Shown here: piece by piece, positions 6,687-6,760 of the stretch
How positions within the stretch are numbered: the first letter of the stretch is position 1
How the letters are laid out: each line of letters starts with the position of its first letter
From: Spartobacteria bacterium
GTDB taxonomy: Bacteria > Verrucomicrobiota > Verrucomicrobiia > Chthoniobacterales > UBA10450
Direction of reading: 5' to 3'
NCBI GenBank assembly: GCA_021324035.1
Contig: JAJPJU010000148.1
Location: 1-6,760, forward strand
Length of the DNA: 6,760 bases
The notes under the pieces: generated by a model
Told to the model about the DNA's origin: nothing
The model's input: only the letters and a program-made list of their open reading frames with translations
Database searches by the model: none
Made by a program: the position numbers and the translations under genes

Positions 6687-6760
6687 GGCGCGTTCGTCTA
6701 GTGGTTAGGACACTGCCCTCTCAAGGCAGGTGCACGGGTTCGACTCCCGTACGCGCTGCC
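6687..6760 (+). tRNA. tRNA-Glu (anticodon CUC), 3' end at window edge
   Basis: The acceptor stem GGCGCGT (6687-6693) pairs with ACGCGCT (6751-6757), with a G-U first pair. It is followed by discriminator G6758 and CC; the final A of an encoded CCA would be the next base outside the window. The anticodon stem CTGCC/GGCAG encloses loop CTCTCAA, giving anticodon CUC for GAG codons. The D-arm segment GTCTAGTGGTTAGGAC and the T arm ACGGG-TTCGACT-CCCGT are typical of bacterial tRNA-Glu. All helices are intact. Confidence 0.96.

Overview
The window looks like a vertically inherited, housekeeping-type stretch of a moderately GC-rich bacterial chromosome. Gene content and the habit of carrying short degenerate A/C-rich and CCGAA-type repeats in and between genes suggest a soil Verrucomicrobiota-like bacterium. 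That placement is an inference from overall character; no 16S or other phylogenetic marker is present.

Layout, left to right. (1) The 3' end of an N-acetylmuramoyl-L-alanine amidase gene (cell-wall hydrolase, + strand) meets, tail to tail, a full-length major facilitator transporter on the - strand (about 182-1513). The two stop codons share one CTAA tetranucleotide. (2) Divergent from the transporter is a small cysteine-rich conserved-type protein of unknown function (about 1586-1990). (3) After about 100 bp containing a hairpin and a cluster of ACGTATC half-sites comes a complete cobalamin-dependent methionine synthase, metH (2093-5878), with all five modules and all recognisable catalytic and ligand residues. 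(4) A tRNA-Pro(UGG) gene with encoded CCA follows the metH stop by only 20 bp. (5) A small secreted, helical, lysine-tailed protein of unknown function follows (6076-6624). (6) A tRNA-Glu(CUC) gene runs into the right edge of the window.

Functionally, MetH regenerates methionine and tetrahydrofolate from homocysteine and methyl-THF. The transporter probably takes up a carboxylate or sugar acid by proton symport, and the two tRNAs serve translation. There is no evidence of a single integrated pathway, a defence system or a mobile island.

The most interesting feature is inside metH. Compared with the E. coli enzyme as I remember it, three extra in-frame segments sit in linker or loop positions. 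Two of these are built from short degenerate tandem repeats of the kind normally seen between genes. This suggests that intergenic-type repeats have been absorbed into an essential multidomain enzyme without disrupting it. No previously undescribed multi-gene system was found.
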